Assembly: GCA_017164015.1 (NCBI GenBank)
Contig: CP071065.1
Span: 248,001 to 312,000, forward strand
Direction of reading: 5' to 3'
DNA length: 64,000 nt
Origin: Nostoc sp. UHCC 0702
GTDB lineage: Bacteria; Cyanobacteriota; Cyanobacteriia; Cyanobacteriales; Nostocaceae
Translations under genes and position numbers: made by a program
Part shown: positions 36,111-46,333 of the stretch, piece after piece
Position numbering within the stretch: position 1 is the stretch's first letter
Layout of the letters: every line of letters begins with the position of its first letter
The notes under the pieces: generated by a model
Database searches by the model: none
What the model saw: the letters and a program-made list of their open reading frames with translations, nothing else
Told to the model about the DNA's origin: nothing

Positions 36111-36515
36111 TCAACTTCTTTGTTGTGCAATATAATTTTTAACCGCTTCAGTTGATATGCTTCCCGCCGTAGAAACAAAATAGCTGGGTGTCCATAAGGT
36201 AGGAAGTTTTAGTAGTTCTGGAAACTCCTTTCTTAAATGATGTGATGCCCTGGCTTTAACTCGTTTAATAATGGTCGATGGGTCATCTGTGGGTTTTGCG
36301 TTTAAAAAAAGATGAACATGGTCGGGCATAATTTCCATTGCGATGATTTGCCATCTATTCTCAGTACAAACCTCACAAATGATTTGTTGTAACCTTTCGG
36401 CTACCGCACCAACCAACACCTTTTTCCGTCTTTTGGGGATGAAAACAAAGTGATAGTTTAGCAAGGACACCGCGTTACTTTCATGCCTGTATTCGTCTGG
36501 GATAAAACTAGCCAT
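36111..36515 (-). CDS. tnpA: IS200/IS605 Y1 transposase TnpA
   Basis: The 134-residue single-strand transposase is complete. It has the HUH motif in MPDHVHLFLNAKP (about 62-75) and the catalytic Tyr in AVKNYIAQQ near residue 127, plus the conserved YHFVFIPKRRKKVL at the start and ASHHLRKEFPEL. It cuts and rejoins single-stranded element ends recognised as hairpins. It starts 3 bases after the stop codon of the small upstream ORF, so both are probably one transcript. Confidence 0.93.
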   Translation of the reverse strand: MASFIPDEYRHESNAVSLLNYHFVFIPKRRKKVLVGAVAERLQQIICEVCTENRWQIIAMEIMPDHVHLFLNAKPTDDPSTIIKRVKARASHHLRKEFPELLKLPTLWTPSYFVSTAGSISTEAVKNYIAQQRS

Positions 36516-36518
36516 AAT

Positions 36519-36788
36519 TTAAACAACAGCAGTCTTTCTACCGTTGCTATTAGGTTGATTAGGTCTGTCCCAAATATTACAGTATTGTACAAAGCAACCC
36601 TCTGTTGCTTTTTGACAGGAGTGCCAATCAGAATAAATGAAAAGCTTGCCGTCGCTTCTTTTGTACAGGTGATGCCAAACATCACCCCATAAGTATTGAT
36701 CTACCGGAGTTAATTGTCTGCATTCAGCAATGGAGATGGTTTCTCCATTCAGTATATAGTGCCAAGATTGGTAAATATTTGTAGACAT
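36519..36788 (-). CDS. Small passenger protein between tnpA and tnpB
   Basis: The 89-residue protein has an unusual content of Trp, Tyr, His and Cys (for example WGDVWHHLYKRSDGKLFIYS, then DWHSCQKATEGCFVQYCN). No family is recognised. The ordered composition, three Cys and several His suggest a compact, possibly metal-binding fold. It ends 3 bases before tnpA and starts next to the operator-like palindrome, so it could be a regulator or cofactor of transposition, or of TnpB; this is inference only. Confidence 0.6.
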   Translation of the reverse strand: MSTNIYQSWHYILNGETISIAECRQLTPVDQYLWGDVWHHLYKRSDGKLFIYSDWHSCQKATEGCFVQYCNIWDRPNQPNSNGRKTAVV

Positions 36789-36807
36789 AAGTATTCAGAC
36801 GATTAAG

Positions 36808-36853
36808 TTGACTATGTTGATTCTAGATTATATTGTATAATCAACATAATCAA
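36808..36853. promoter_or_regulatory. Operator-like palindrome in the divergent tnpA/tnpB promoter region
   Basis: Arms TTGACTATGTTGATT (36808-36822) and AATCAACATAATCAA (36839-36853) match in 14 of 15 positions around a 16-bp AT-rich centre (TATATTGTAT). The palindrome lies only 11 bases before the tnpB ATG and 20 bases from the leftward gene's start. It fits a shared operator for a dimeric repressor. Confidence 0.55.
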
Positions 36854-36864
36854 TATACAACAAT

Positions 36865-38163
36865 ATGTATGGATGCCAACAAGTATTGCTTTCTCCAAAC
36901 AGGGAATTAAAAGCAATACTGGAGTTCATTTGCTCTGAATCAAATAAACTGACCAACTGTGCAATTTACTATGGCAGACAGGTTTGGTTCAAGCGTCATT
37001 GCTATCTGGGTAAGTTTGACTTAATCAATGAGTACAAAACCAATCCACACTACCAAGTGTTGCACTCACAAGTTGCACAACAAGCTTTACTGTCTGTTAG
37101 AGAAAGCTTTAAATCTTTCTATGAACTTGACAAAAAATACCGTAAGGGTGATTTAGAAGATAAACCAAAGCCACCAAAATATAGAAAAAAAGGAGGACTA
37201 TCGGTTGTCAGTTACCCAAAACAAGCCTTGAAATTGATAGGCAACCAAATTCAAATACCATTAGGGTTAACAGTTAACCGTTGGTTTGGCATAAAGAATT
37301 TTTCAATTACAATGCCTTCTAACATGAAATTTGAAGATATTAAGGAGTTAAGGATACTCCCGCGCAATGGTTGTTTTTACGCAGAGTTTCCATACAAAGT
37401 TAAGCCTGTAGCTACCAAAATAGACCAAAAATTAGCACTTGGTATTGACCCTGGTGTGACTAATTGGTTAACTTGTGTTTCCAATTTAGGGACAAGTTTC
37501 ATTGTTGATGGACGGAAACTTAAAAGTCTCAATCAGTGGTACAACAAAATAGTATCTAAATTAAAAGAAGGTAAACCTCAAGGATTTTGGAGTGAGCGAT
37601 TAGCGCATATCACTGAAAAGCGGAATCGTCAAATGAGAGACGCTGTTAATAAAGCAGCAAGGATTGTAATTAACCACTGCACTAATCACGGGATTGGTAA
37701 TGTTGTTTTTGGTTGGAACAAGGGTAACAAGAACGGCATTAATATTGGCTCTCAAAATAATCAAACGTTTGTTCAAATCCCTACTGCAAAGTTAAAACAG
37801 AGAATATCTCAACTTTGTCAAATTTACGGCATTAACTTTGTAGAGACTGAGGAAAGTTACACTAGCCAATCTAGCTTTTTAGATGGCGATATTGTACCTG
37901 TATTTGGCAACAAGTCAAAAGGGTGGAAGTCGTCAGGAAAACGGGTAAAACGTGGGCTATTCGTAACTGCAAAAGGCTTCGAGGTCAATGCAGATTGCAA
38001 TGGATCTGCCAATTTGTTTTTAAAGGTAAAGGAACAGCTAAATCTAGATTTAGCTAAGACCTATAGGGGACTTTTGACTGTCCCGCAGAGAGTTTTTCTC
38101 TGGAAGAATAACTGTAAAAAGCTACGGGGAGTGGCTTTAGCCCTCCCCGTAGCAACAGTTTGA
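36865..38163 (+). CDS. tnpB: TnpB-like RNA-guided nuclease with atypical catalytic region
   Basis: A complete 432-residue protein. The N-terminal helical part (CQQVLLSPNRELKAILEFIC) is followed by SITMPSNMKFEDIKELRILP and the RuvC-like core. GIDPGVTNWLTCVSN gives the first Asp (residue 193 area); NADCNGSANL near 375 gives the last Asp. The usual VxENL glutamate is not found: the matching strand reads GNVVFGWNKG. An acidic ETEESYTSQSSFLDGD segment about 40 residues later could supply the Glu. The CxxC...CxxC zinc finger is absent. This matches TnpB clades with a moved RuvC-II residue. It probably forms a nuclease guided by the element's right-end RNA; activity is not certain. Confidence 0.82.
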   Translation: MYGCQQVLLSPNRELKAILEFICSESNKLTNCAIYYGRQVWFKRHCYLGKFDLINEYKTNPHYQVLHSQVAQQALLSVRESFKSFYELDKKYRKGDLEDKPKPPKYRKKGGLSVVSYPKQALKLIGNQIQIPLGLTVNRWFGIKNFSITMPSNMKFEDIKELRILPRNGCFYAEFPYKVKPVATKIDQKLALGIDPGVTNWLTCVSNLGTSFIVDGRKLKSLNQWYNKIVSKLKEGKPQGFWSERLAHITEKRNRQMRDAVNKAARIVINHCTNHGIGNVVFGWNKGNKNGINIGSQNNQTFVQIPTAKLKQRISQLCQIYGINFVETEESYTSQSSFLDGDIVPVFGNKSKGWKSSGKRVKRGLFVTAKGFEVNADCNGSANLFLKVKEQLNLDLAKTYRGLLTVPQRVFLWKNNCKKLRGVALALPVATV

Positions 38164-38213
38164 ATCACCGTGGCTTTAGCCCGGTGAGAGTCAATGTTAC
38201 TAATAATGTTGGA
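38100..38213 (+). ncRNA. Predicted omega-RNA scaffold and guide of the IS605 element
   Basis: The 3' end of tnpB and the right end form two hairpins, GCTACGGGGAG...CTCCCCGTAGC (38121-38153) and CACCG...CGGTG (38166-38186), before the TCAA boundary at 38193. By analogy with known TnpB systems, the transcript's last part would be scaffold and the roughly 16-20 bases after 38193 (starting TGTTACTAATAATG) the guide. Predicted by position and folding, not shown. Confidence 0.4.
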
Positions 38214-38441
38214 GACTTTAGTGCTAAAGCTTTGACTCCTTGGAATATTCAATCACAGTCACCAGATAATTTTCTCAGTGAGCTATTTGACGAATACCCA
38301 GAAGAAATGGTTCAAGTCTTGCAAAGACAGTGCCAAAAATATAAAAGAAGGCCCCGGACTTTTGTCGAACTAGTTGACCTGCTGAGTAAACAGATACCTG
38401 AATTTACCAGAAAGGTTTTATCACGTGAATACAACGCTTAG
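38194..38441 (+). pseudogene. PIN-domain (VapC-like) nuclease, 3' remnant next to the IS605 right end
   Basis: Immediately after the element's TCAA end the frame reads VTNNVGDFSAKALTPWNI, then SQSPDNFLSELFDEYPEEMV and RRPRTFVELVDLLSKQIPEF. This matches the C-terminal part of PIN-domain toxins, where a (T/N)xxDFP segment with an active-site Asp is followed by WGIEAQSPDDFL and a helical tail. The N-terminal two thirds of the domain are missing from both sides of the element. It is not expected to be functional. Confidence 0.6.
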
Positions 38442-38531
38442 AACAAGCTAAAATACAAAAATCTCAAACTTTATAGCCTAACGTTGACCGCAAATGTTAC
38501 ATCTAATATCGTTGAGCGGTGAATAACCAAC

Positions 38532-39581
38532 GTGAAAGCACAGGTATTTAGAGGCGTTAATCAACTGTCTTACGAAGAGATCCCCGTACCGACTCTGGAA
38601 CCAGATGAAGTGCTGGTACAGGTGCGGGTAGTGGGGTTGTGTCAATCAGATATTAAAAAAATCCGTTATCCTCTGTATGAGCCACCACGGATATTTGGAC
38701 ATGAAACGGCTGGAAATATTGCCGCAGTGGGTTCTGAAGTCAGAGGTTGGCAAGTAGGACAACGAGTAGCGGTAATGCACCACATTCCTTGTATGCGTTG
38801 CGCCTACTGTTTAAATGACAATTTCTCGATGTGCGATGTTTATAAAAATATCTCCACCACAGCCGGATTTAATGCCAGTGGTGGCGGTTTTGCCGAGTAT
38901 GTCAAAGTTCCCGGACATATCGTACAGAATGGTGGGTTAATTCCCATTCCCGATCGCATAAGTTTTGAAGAAGCGAGTTTTGTAGAACCAACTAATTGCT
39001 GTCTCAAGGCAGTAAAAAAAGCCCAAATTGCCCCAGGACAAACTGTGTTGGTGACGGGAGCAGGGCCAATTGGATTAATGTTTGTCATGTTGGTGAAGTA
39101 TTTCGGAGCCAAAGCGATCGCCACCGACTTACTGCCCTCTAGAATTGAAAAAGCTTTAAATGTCGGTGCCGAAGCAGCTTTTGATGCTCGTGACCCTGAT
39201 TTACCTCAGAAAATTCATGCACTCACCGATGGTATGGGTGTTGATGTCACCTTGCTAGCAGTTCCTAGCGAGAAAGCTTTCGCTCAAGCACTTGACTGTA
39301 CCCGCAAAGGCGGGAAAATTCTGTTTTTTGCAGAATTTCCCGATGAATTAGAAATCCCCATCAATCCGAATATTCTCTATCGTCGCGAAATCGACTTAAT
39401 GGGTAGTTACAGTTCATCCTACCGTTTGCAGAATCTATCCGCCGATATTGTATTTAATCAGCGTATAGATGTCCAAGCATTGATTAGCGATCGCTATCCA
39501 TTACAAGATTTATCACTAGCCGTAGAACAAGCGATCGCTCCCACACCGGATACCTACAAGATTTTAATTTATCCCCAGTGA
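38532..39581 (+). CDS. Zinc-dependent alcohol/polyol dehydrogenase (MDR family)
   Basis: The 349-residue medium-chain dehydrogenase begins at GTG 38532. Catalytic zinc ligands lie in GLCQSD (Cys) and FGHE (His-Glu); the structural zinc site is CMRCAYCLNDNFSMC. The Rossmann part has VLVTGAGPIGLMFVMLVKYFGA followed by an acidic DLLPSR, favouring NAD. The pattern resembles sorbitol/threonine dehydrogenases and sugar-nucleotide-linked MDRs. Substrate unknown. It ends 253 bp before the PiT start. Confidence 0.85.
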   Translation: MKAQVFRGVNQLSYEEIPVPTLEPDEVLVQVRVVGLCQSDIKKIRYPLYEPPRIFGHETAGNIAAVGSEVRGWQVGQRVAVMHHIPCMRCAYCLNDNFSMCDVYKNISTTAGFNASGGGFAEYVKVPGHIVQNGGLIPIPDRISFEEASFVEPTNCCLKAVKKAQIAPGQTVLVTGAGPIGLMFVMLVKYFGAKAIATDLLPSRIEKALNVGAEAAFDARDPDLPQKIHALTDGMGVDVTLLAVPSEKAFAQALDCTRKGGKILFFAEFPDELEIPINPNILYRREIDLMGSYSSSYRLQNLSADIVFNQRIDVQALISDRYPLQDLSLAVEQAIAPTPDTYKILIYPQ

Positions 39582-39589
39582 GAGGATGG

Positions 39590-39820
39590 GGAGATGAGGG
39601 GGATGAGGGGGATGAGGGGGAGGGACAAGGAGAAATTATCTAACAATTATCATCTCCCCATCTCCCCACCTCCCCTGCTCCCCATCTCCCCCGCTCCCCC
39701 GCTCCCCTGCTCCCCATCTCCCCCGCTCCCCCGCTCCCCTGCTCCCCATCTCCCCATCTCCCCCGCTCCCCTGCCCCCCTGCCCACCTCCCCCGCCCCTC
39801 TTCCGGGTCTCCCCCCTCTC
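39590..39820. repeat. Heptamer-type repeat block before the PiT gene
   Basis: GGGGATGA units (39590-39622) are followed by a dense CCCCGCT/CCCCATCT array up to about 39810. The DNA stays open in the PiT frame for 80 codons as an artefact of its composition (Pro-, Leu- and Ser-rich). It may also terminate the upstream dehydrogenase transcript. Confidence 0.75.
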
Positions 39821-39833
39821 CCCAAATATAAAA

Positions 39834-41165
39834 ATGACCAGTACATTACTTATAGTTGCTCTACTAGCCTTCTATGTCGCTTGGAATCTTGGAGCCAACG
39901 ACGTTGCTAATGCGATGGGAACCTCAGTAGGTTCCAAAGCCATTACTCTGAGACAGGCAATAATTATTGCCGGAATATTAGAGTTTACGGGTGCAGTATT
40001 GTTTGGGCAAGAGGTAACACAAACCTTGGCAACTAAAGTTGCTAATCCTGCCTTATTTGCCGCCACGCCCCAAATATTAGTTATGGGGATGGTGACAGTA
40101 CTACTATCGTCTGGCATATGGCTACAAATTGCCACTTCACAAGGTTTACCTGTATCTTCTTCTCATGCGGTTGTCGGTGCGATCGCTGGATTTAGTTCGG
40201 TAGCTTTAGGATTAGATGCAATTGATTGGTCATCAATTGGCTCGATTACCATCGCCTGGGTTTTAACGCCGATTATCAGTGGTGCTATTTCCGCTTTGTT
40301 CTATAGTCAAATCAAGCAGTGGATTTTGAATCAACCAAATCAAATAGTACAGTTAAGAGAATGGATTCCCTGGTTGAGTGCCGTTTTGCTAGGGGTATTT
40401 GGCGTGATTGTACTACCCTCCCTCACTCAACCACTAACCAATTATTTGCGGGATCAAATTGGATTAACCATACCTGCTTACGACATCCCCTTATTAACAG
40501 GTGCAACAGCAGCAGTTGGACTCACCATTATTAGTTGGCGAAAACTCGATGGTATGGGAGATGAGGGGGTACAGGAGCTCTTGAGCAGGGGGGCAGGGGA
40601 GCAGGGGAGTGATTATTTTCCCAGTCCCCAGTACCCAGTACCCAGTACCCAATCACCAGTTGAACGCTTATTTGCCCGCTTTCAAGTACTGAGTGCTTGC
40701 TTTGTAGCTTTTGCTCATGGTTCTAATGATGTTGGCAATGCGATCGCTCCTCTTGCTGCGATCGCCTATATTAATCGTACTGGTACTGTACCTACCGATG
40801 GGATCAATACTCCCTTGTGGATTTTAATCTTGGGCGGTGCTGGTATTGTCGCTGGTTTAGCCATCTGGGGAAAAAAAGTTATTGCCACCATTGGCGAAAA
40901 TATCATTTCCTTACAACCTAGTGGTGGATTCTGTGCTGAACTCGCAACTGCTACCACCATCCTACTCGCCTCCCGGCTAGGTTTACCCGTCTCCACTTCC
41001 CACGCCCTAGTTGGCGGTGTAGTTGGTATTGGATTGGTGCAAAACATCAATTCAATTAAATTTCAAACTTTACAAGGAATTGCAGCCGCATGGCTAATTA
41101 CAGTTCCCTTAAGTGCATTCCTCAGCGCTGCCATCTTCAGCATCGCTCGGATTTTCTTTTTTTAA
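39834..41165 (+). CDS. PiT-type inorganic phosphate transporter
   Basis: The product is a low-affinity phosphate:cation symporter of the inner membrane. The start is ATG 39834 (MTSTLLIVALLAF); an in-frame ATG at 39594 would only add translated repeats. The two inverted halves carry the PiT signatures WNLGANDVANAMGTSVGSKA and FAHGSNDVGNAIAPLA, with LPVSSSHAVVGA and LPVSTSHALVGG. About ten helices are present. The central cytosolic loop contains about 37 residues (GMGDEGVQELL through STQSP) encoded by heptamer repeats at 40556-40665, so the loop is longer than its ancestral form. 443 residues from the preferred start. Confidence 0.9.
   Translation: MTSTLLIVALLAFYVAWNLGANDVANAMGTSVGSKAITLRQAIIIAGILEFTGAVLFGQEVTQTLATKVANPALFAATPQILVMGMVTVLLSSGIWLQIATSQGLPVSSSHAVVGAIAGFSSVALGLDAIDWSSIGSITIAWVLTPIISGAISALFYSQIKQWILNQPNQIVQLREWIPWLSAVLLGVFGVIVLPSLTQPLTNYLRDQIGLTIPAYDIPLLTGATAAVGLTIISWRKLDGMGDEGVQELLSRGAGEQGSDYFPSPQYPVPSTQSPVERLFARFQVLSACFVAFAHGSNDVGNAIAPLAAIAYINRTGTVPTDGINTPLWILILGGAGIVAGLAIWGKKVIATIGENIISLQPSGGFCAELATATTILLASRLGLPVSTSHALVGGVVGIGLVQNINSIKFQTLQGIAAAWLITVPLSAFLSAAIFSIARIFFF
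40556..40665 (+). repeat. Heptamer tandem repeats translated inside the PiT gene
   Basis: GGGAGATGAGG, (A)GGGG(G)AGC and CCCAGTACCC-type units, the same motifs seen in non-coding arrays at 39590-39820 and 49930-49995, lie in frame within the loop between the two transporter halves. Confidence 0.8.
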
Positions 41166-41751
41166 ATGAAGCTAACAACCCGTCATGAAACTTTACTTTA
41201 GGGATTCCTAACTCAGCACTCAACAGCACTGTTTTGCAGAATCGCTGTTAATTCACTAAAATATTGTGCAGGAGATAGTAATACTTTTAATTTATGTAAC
41301 TGATTACTTTATTCTCCATTAGAGATATAAACTGTCTCACAAGTTACATTCTGTAAAAATTTACATATAGAATTAAAAACTTCGGTAATTCAGTTTTAGC
41401 AATGCCTCAATTTGCAAGACTTTGGCAATTAGTATTGCTACCAAAATTATAAGTATTTATATTAGGTGAGATATTTTCTCCCAGGAAAATCTCACTTGAG
41501 AACGGAAGATTAAAATAAGACCCATGGACTGCTAGTCTGTGATGTTGAAGATAACACAGTATATTAAGCTGTGGAGAGCATAAATTTATATACTTTGCCA
41601 ACTTGTGTTCAGCATGACAGAATTACGTTGATATGCGTAGATCCTGCTAAAACTTTTAGATTATCTGACAAAATACAGGAAACTTAGTATGAGTGCCAAG
41701 CAAGTTTACGGGAAGCAGCTTTATCGTCAATTTGTTAGAGGTTAGAAGCTA
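41166..41751. other. Intergenic region upstream of the coiled-coil/EamA gene
   Basis: No conserved gene is seen. A short 18-codon ORF (41689-41745, MSAKQVYGKQ) ends 7 bases before the next ATG and could be a leader peptide, without further support. The rest is AT-rich. Confidence 0.4.
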
Positions 41752-44259
41752 ATGGGGCGATTCGAGAAGCGACCAGACAACCCGCGAGTCAGAGGTGAGC
41801 TATCCAGAACAGCAGAGACCGCTCTGTGGGCTATTGTGGAAGATTTGGAAAATCTCCAGCAGAATGTACTGAGATCGTTGCAGGAAGAAATAAAACGGCT
41901 GCAAGGAGAAAAAGACCGATTAGCTGTTGAAATTCAACAACTAATAGAGGAAAAAGAACACCTGCAACATGTGCGGCAAATTACTGAGCAGCAAGTATTA
42001 ATCCGTCAGCTAGCCGAAGCTTTGGCGAAGCATATATGTTCGCAATTGCAATCATCACTGACAACTCTAGCTAGCCAAGTCATAGAGACTAGCTCCCAAG
42101 AACGAGCTGCACTAACTTCAGCCCAAAACCATAGCAACTCCACCATCCAGAACAATGAAAATACCGAACAACTACTCGGCACTCTGGATGATACCCTGAC
42201 CATCGCCTTTAACTCATTGCAACAGGAGCTAAAGAATTATCAAAGTGATATCTCTCAACAGTTGTCACGGATGTATAGCCAACAACAACAGGGAGAAGCA
42301 ATTTTAGAGCAGTTCACTAATCACCTGCGTGAAGAACTCACAAAAACAATCAAAGAAGCTTCAAAAGCAGCAGTAATCTCACCAACTACTGTGGTGCAAC
42401 CTGCTGAACCACCAGCACAGAGTTCCCCAGAAACAAAACCACCGTTGGTAGAAGTAGTTAAAGTTTCACCACCGACTGTGTTGCAACTTCCACAGCCACC
42501 AGCACAGAGTTCGCCAGAAACCAAGCCACCGTCACCAGAATCAGTAATCTCACCATCGACTGTGTTGCAACTTCCACAGCAACCAGCACAGAGTTCCCCA
42601 CAGACCAAGCCACCATCACAAGAACCAGTAATCTCACCAACCACTGTGTTGCAACCTCCTGAGCAACCAGCACAGAGTTCCCCACAGACCAAGCCACCAT
42701 CACAAGAACCAGTAATATCTCCAACCACTGTGTTGCAACCTCCTGAGCAACCAGCACAGAGTTCCCTACAGACCAAGCCACCATCACAAGAACCAGTAAT
42801 ATCTCCAACCACTGTGTTGCAACCTCCTGAACAACCACAGGAGAGTTCTTTAAAAACATACCCACTTTTAGCAGAAGTTACAAAAAGCACTGCTGAACCG
42901 ACTAACAAGATTTCTCAGGAATTACCACACAGCAATAGTGAATCTTCACCTCCTGTGTCCGAAACCATACGTCCAAAAGTCTCTGAACCAATTTCTGTAC
43001 TGAGTAAGGACTTGTCAGAGAACGAGACGACACCAGAAAAAGCCAAGGAAACAGTTATCGAGTCAGTTAGTGTTAGTCCCAAAAACTTGTCTGTTGACGA
43101 GAATAAATCATCTGCCAAGAAAAACATTACAGAACCGATTTCTGTACTGAGTAGGGACTTGTCCAACAGCGGTACTAAATCCCCGCCTCCCGCACCAGCA
43201 GCCAAGCAGAGAAGGACATCTTCACCACCGCGATCGCGTGGAAGTTCAACGTTGTCACCAATTCAGATCGGTTTCTTATTGGTGGTGTTATCAACTATAC
43301 TGACATCGCTTTACAACGTCGCTATCAAGCAGATGTTTTACCAAGCCTCCGAGATTCCCACAGTGATAGCGGAGGGTTTAATATCGCCAACTTTGGGCAA
43401 TATATTCCTGATTTTGACTTTGCGGTTACTGGTGGTTGTGCCACTGATGATACTACTGGCTCCCATCATGTATCCCCAGGTGTGGCAAGACTTACAAAAC
43501 TTAATCACATCAACACGGAGTAATTCTACTGCTGGTAATGCCAAAAATCAGCAGAAAATTTTGCAGCTATCGATCGCTAGTGGCTGTTTTTTGTTTTTAT
43601 CTCAAGTGTTAATCTACTTGGCTATTGGTCAAATTGCCACAGGGACAGCGATCGCTTTGTTCTTTATCTATCCGCTGTTTAGTGGACTTCTGTCTTGGTT
43701 TTTGTTCCGCGATCGCCCGAATTCATTTGGCGCTATTGCGATCGGCTCTATTTTCTGTGGGGAATTGCTGGTATTTGGAAGTTCTGTGAGTAGCGGTATC
43801 GAGAATATTTCCCTAGCAGCCACTACAGCAATTTTCGCTGGCTTGGCTTTCGCCTGCTACGTGATTCTGACGCGAATGTGTGCTACCAAAGTACATCCGG
43901 TGTCTTTCACCTTAATTAACTTTTCTACCATGTTGGCATTGAGCTTTATCGGTTTAATGTTGCCTTTGACAGGAACCTGGAGCCTGATAGTTGACCAATC
44001 TAAATTGCTGGAAATTGTCTTAAGTGCTTTTATTTTGGGTGTGCTGACTCTTTCCGGCTATGTATTCAATCATGTGGGAATTGGCAAACTCGGTGCATCA
44101 CGAGCCGCGATCGTTGGTGCAGGCGTACCAATTTTAACCGTAATTTTTGCGGGTTTGATGATTCAGGAAAGTTTGGAAATTGTACAGATTTTAGGAGTCT
44201 TGTTTGTCACCTTCGGAGTTGCAGCTTTCAGCTTTGAAAAAATGCGATCGGCACCTTAA
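41752..44259 (+). CDS. Coiled-coil and proline-rich repeat protein fused to an EamA/DMT transporter
   Basis: This 835-residue protein has three parts. Residues 1-205 are a long coiled coil (LENLQQNVLRSLQEEIKRLQ and onwards). Residues 206-500 are a Pro/Ser/Gln-rich region with about six tandem copies of a 28-residue unit (VISPTTVLQPPEQPAQSS...), encoded by 84-bp direct repeats at 42373-42850, then two ISVLS(K/R)DLS copies. Residues 500-835 are an EamA (drug/metabolite transporter) domain with ten predicted helices and two EamA halves. Ordinary EamA exporters have about 300 residues and no cytosolic extension. The extension may anchor or assemble the transporter; substrate unknown. The start at 41752 is the first ATG of the frame. 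Confidence 0.8.
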   Translation: MGRFEKRPDNPRVRGELSRTAETALWAIVEDLENLQQNVLRSLQEEIKRLQGEKDRLAVEIQQLIEEKEHLQHVRQITEQQVLIRQLAEALAKHICSQLQSSLTTLASQVIETSSQERAALTSAQNHSNSTIQNNENTEQLLGTLDDTLTIAFNSLQQELKNYQSDISQQLSRMYSQQQQGEAILEQFTNHLREELTKTIKEASKAAVISPTTVVQPAEPPAQSSPETKPPLVEVVKVSPPTVLQLPQPPAQSSPETKPPSPESVISPSTVLQLPQQPAQSSPQTKPPSQEPVISPTTVLQPPEQPAQSSPQTKPPSQEPVISPTTVLQPPEQPAQSSLQTKPPSQEPVISPTTVLQPPEQPQESSLKTYPLLAEVTKSTAEPTNKISQELPHSNSESSPPVSETIRPKVSEPISVLSKDLSENETTPEKAKETVIESVSVSPKNLSVDENKSSAKKNITEPISVLSRDLSNSGTKSPPPAPAAKQRRTSSPPRSRGSSTLSPIQIGFLLVVLSTILTSLYNVAIKQMFYQASEIPTVIAEGLISPTLGNIFLILTLRLLVVVPLMILLAPIMYPQVWQDLQNLITSTRSNSTAGNAKNQQKILQLSIASGCFLFLSQVLIYLAIGQIATGTAIALFFIYPLFSGLLSWFLFRDRPNSFGAIAIGSIFCGELLVFGSSVSSGIENISLAATTAIFAGLAFACYVILTRMCATKVHPVSFTLINFSTMLALSFIGLMLPLTGTWSLIVDQSKLLEIVLSAFILGVLTLSGYVFNHVGIGKLGASRAAIVGAGVPILTVIFAGLMIQESLEIVQILGVLFVTFGVAAFSFEKMRSAP

Positions 44260-46333
<2,074 letters not shown>

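Larger units (their letters stand above)
36000..38193. mobile_element. IS605-type element with divergent tnpA and tnpB and an extra ORF
   Basis: A leftward pair (small ORF 36519-36788 then tnpA 36111-36515) and a rightward tnpB (36865-38163) share a central promoter region. The left end has a hairpin (CCCCTG ... CAGGGG, 36023-36071) containing GTGCTTTAGCC. The right end has two hairpins with the same GTGGCTTTAGCC loop (38121-38153 and 38166-38186) and finishes in AGAGTCAA (38186-38193), like the TCAA cleavage site of IS608-like elements. The left boundary is uncertain within about 36000-36022. Confidence 0.75.

Noticed and set aside
36865..38163. Cas12-type CRISPR effector
   Set aside because: The protein is TnpB-sized, linked to tnpA and IS ends, and there is no CRISPR array.
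39594..39833. Upstream in-frame start for the phosphate transporter
   Set aside because: The 80 extra residues are translated heptamer repeats, and family similarity begins right after ATG 39834.
42321..42908. 195-codon minus-strand ORF rich in Cys and Gly opposite the EamA fusion
   Set aside because: It is the antisense of the 84-bp tandem repeats; the repetitive composition alone keeps it open.
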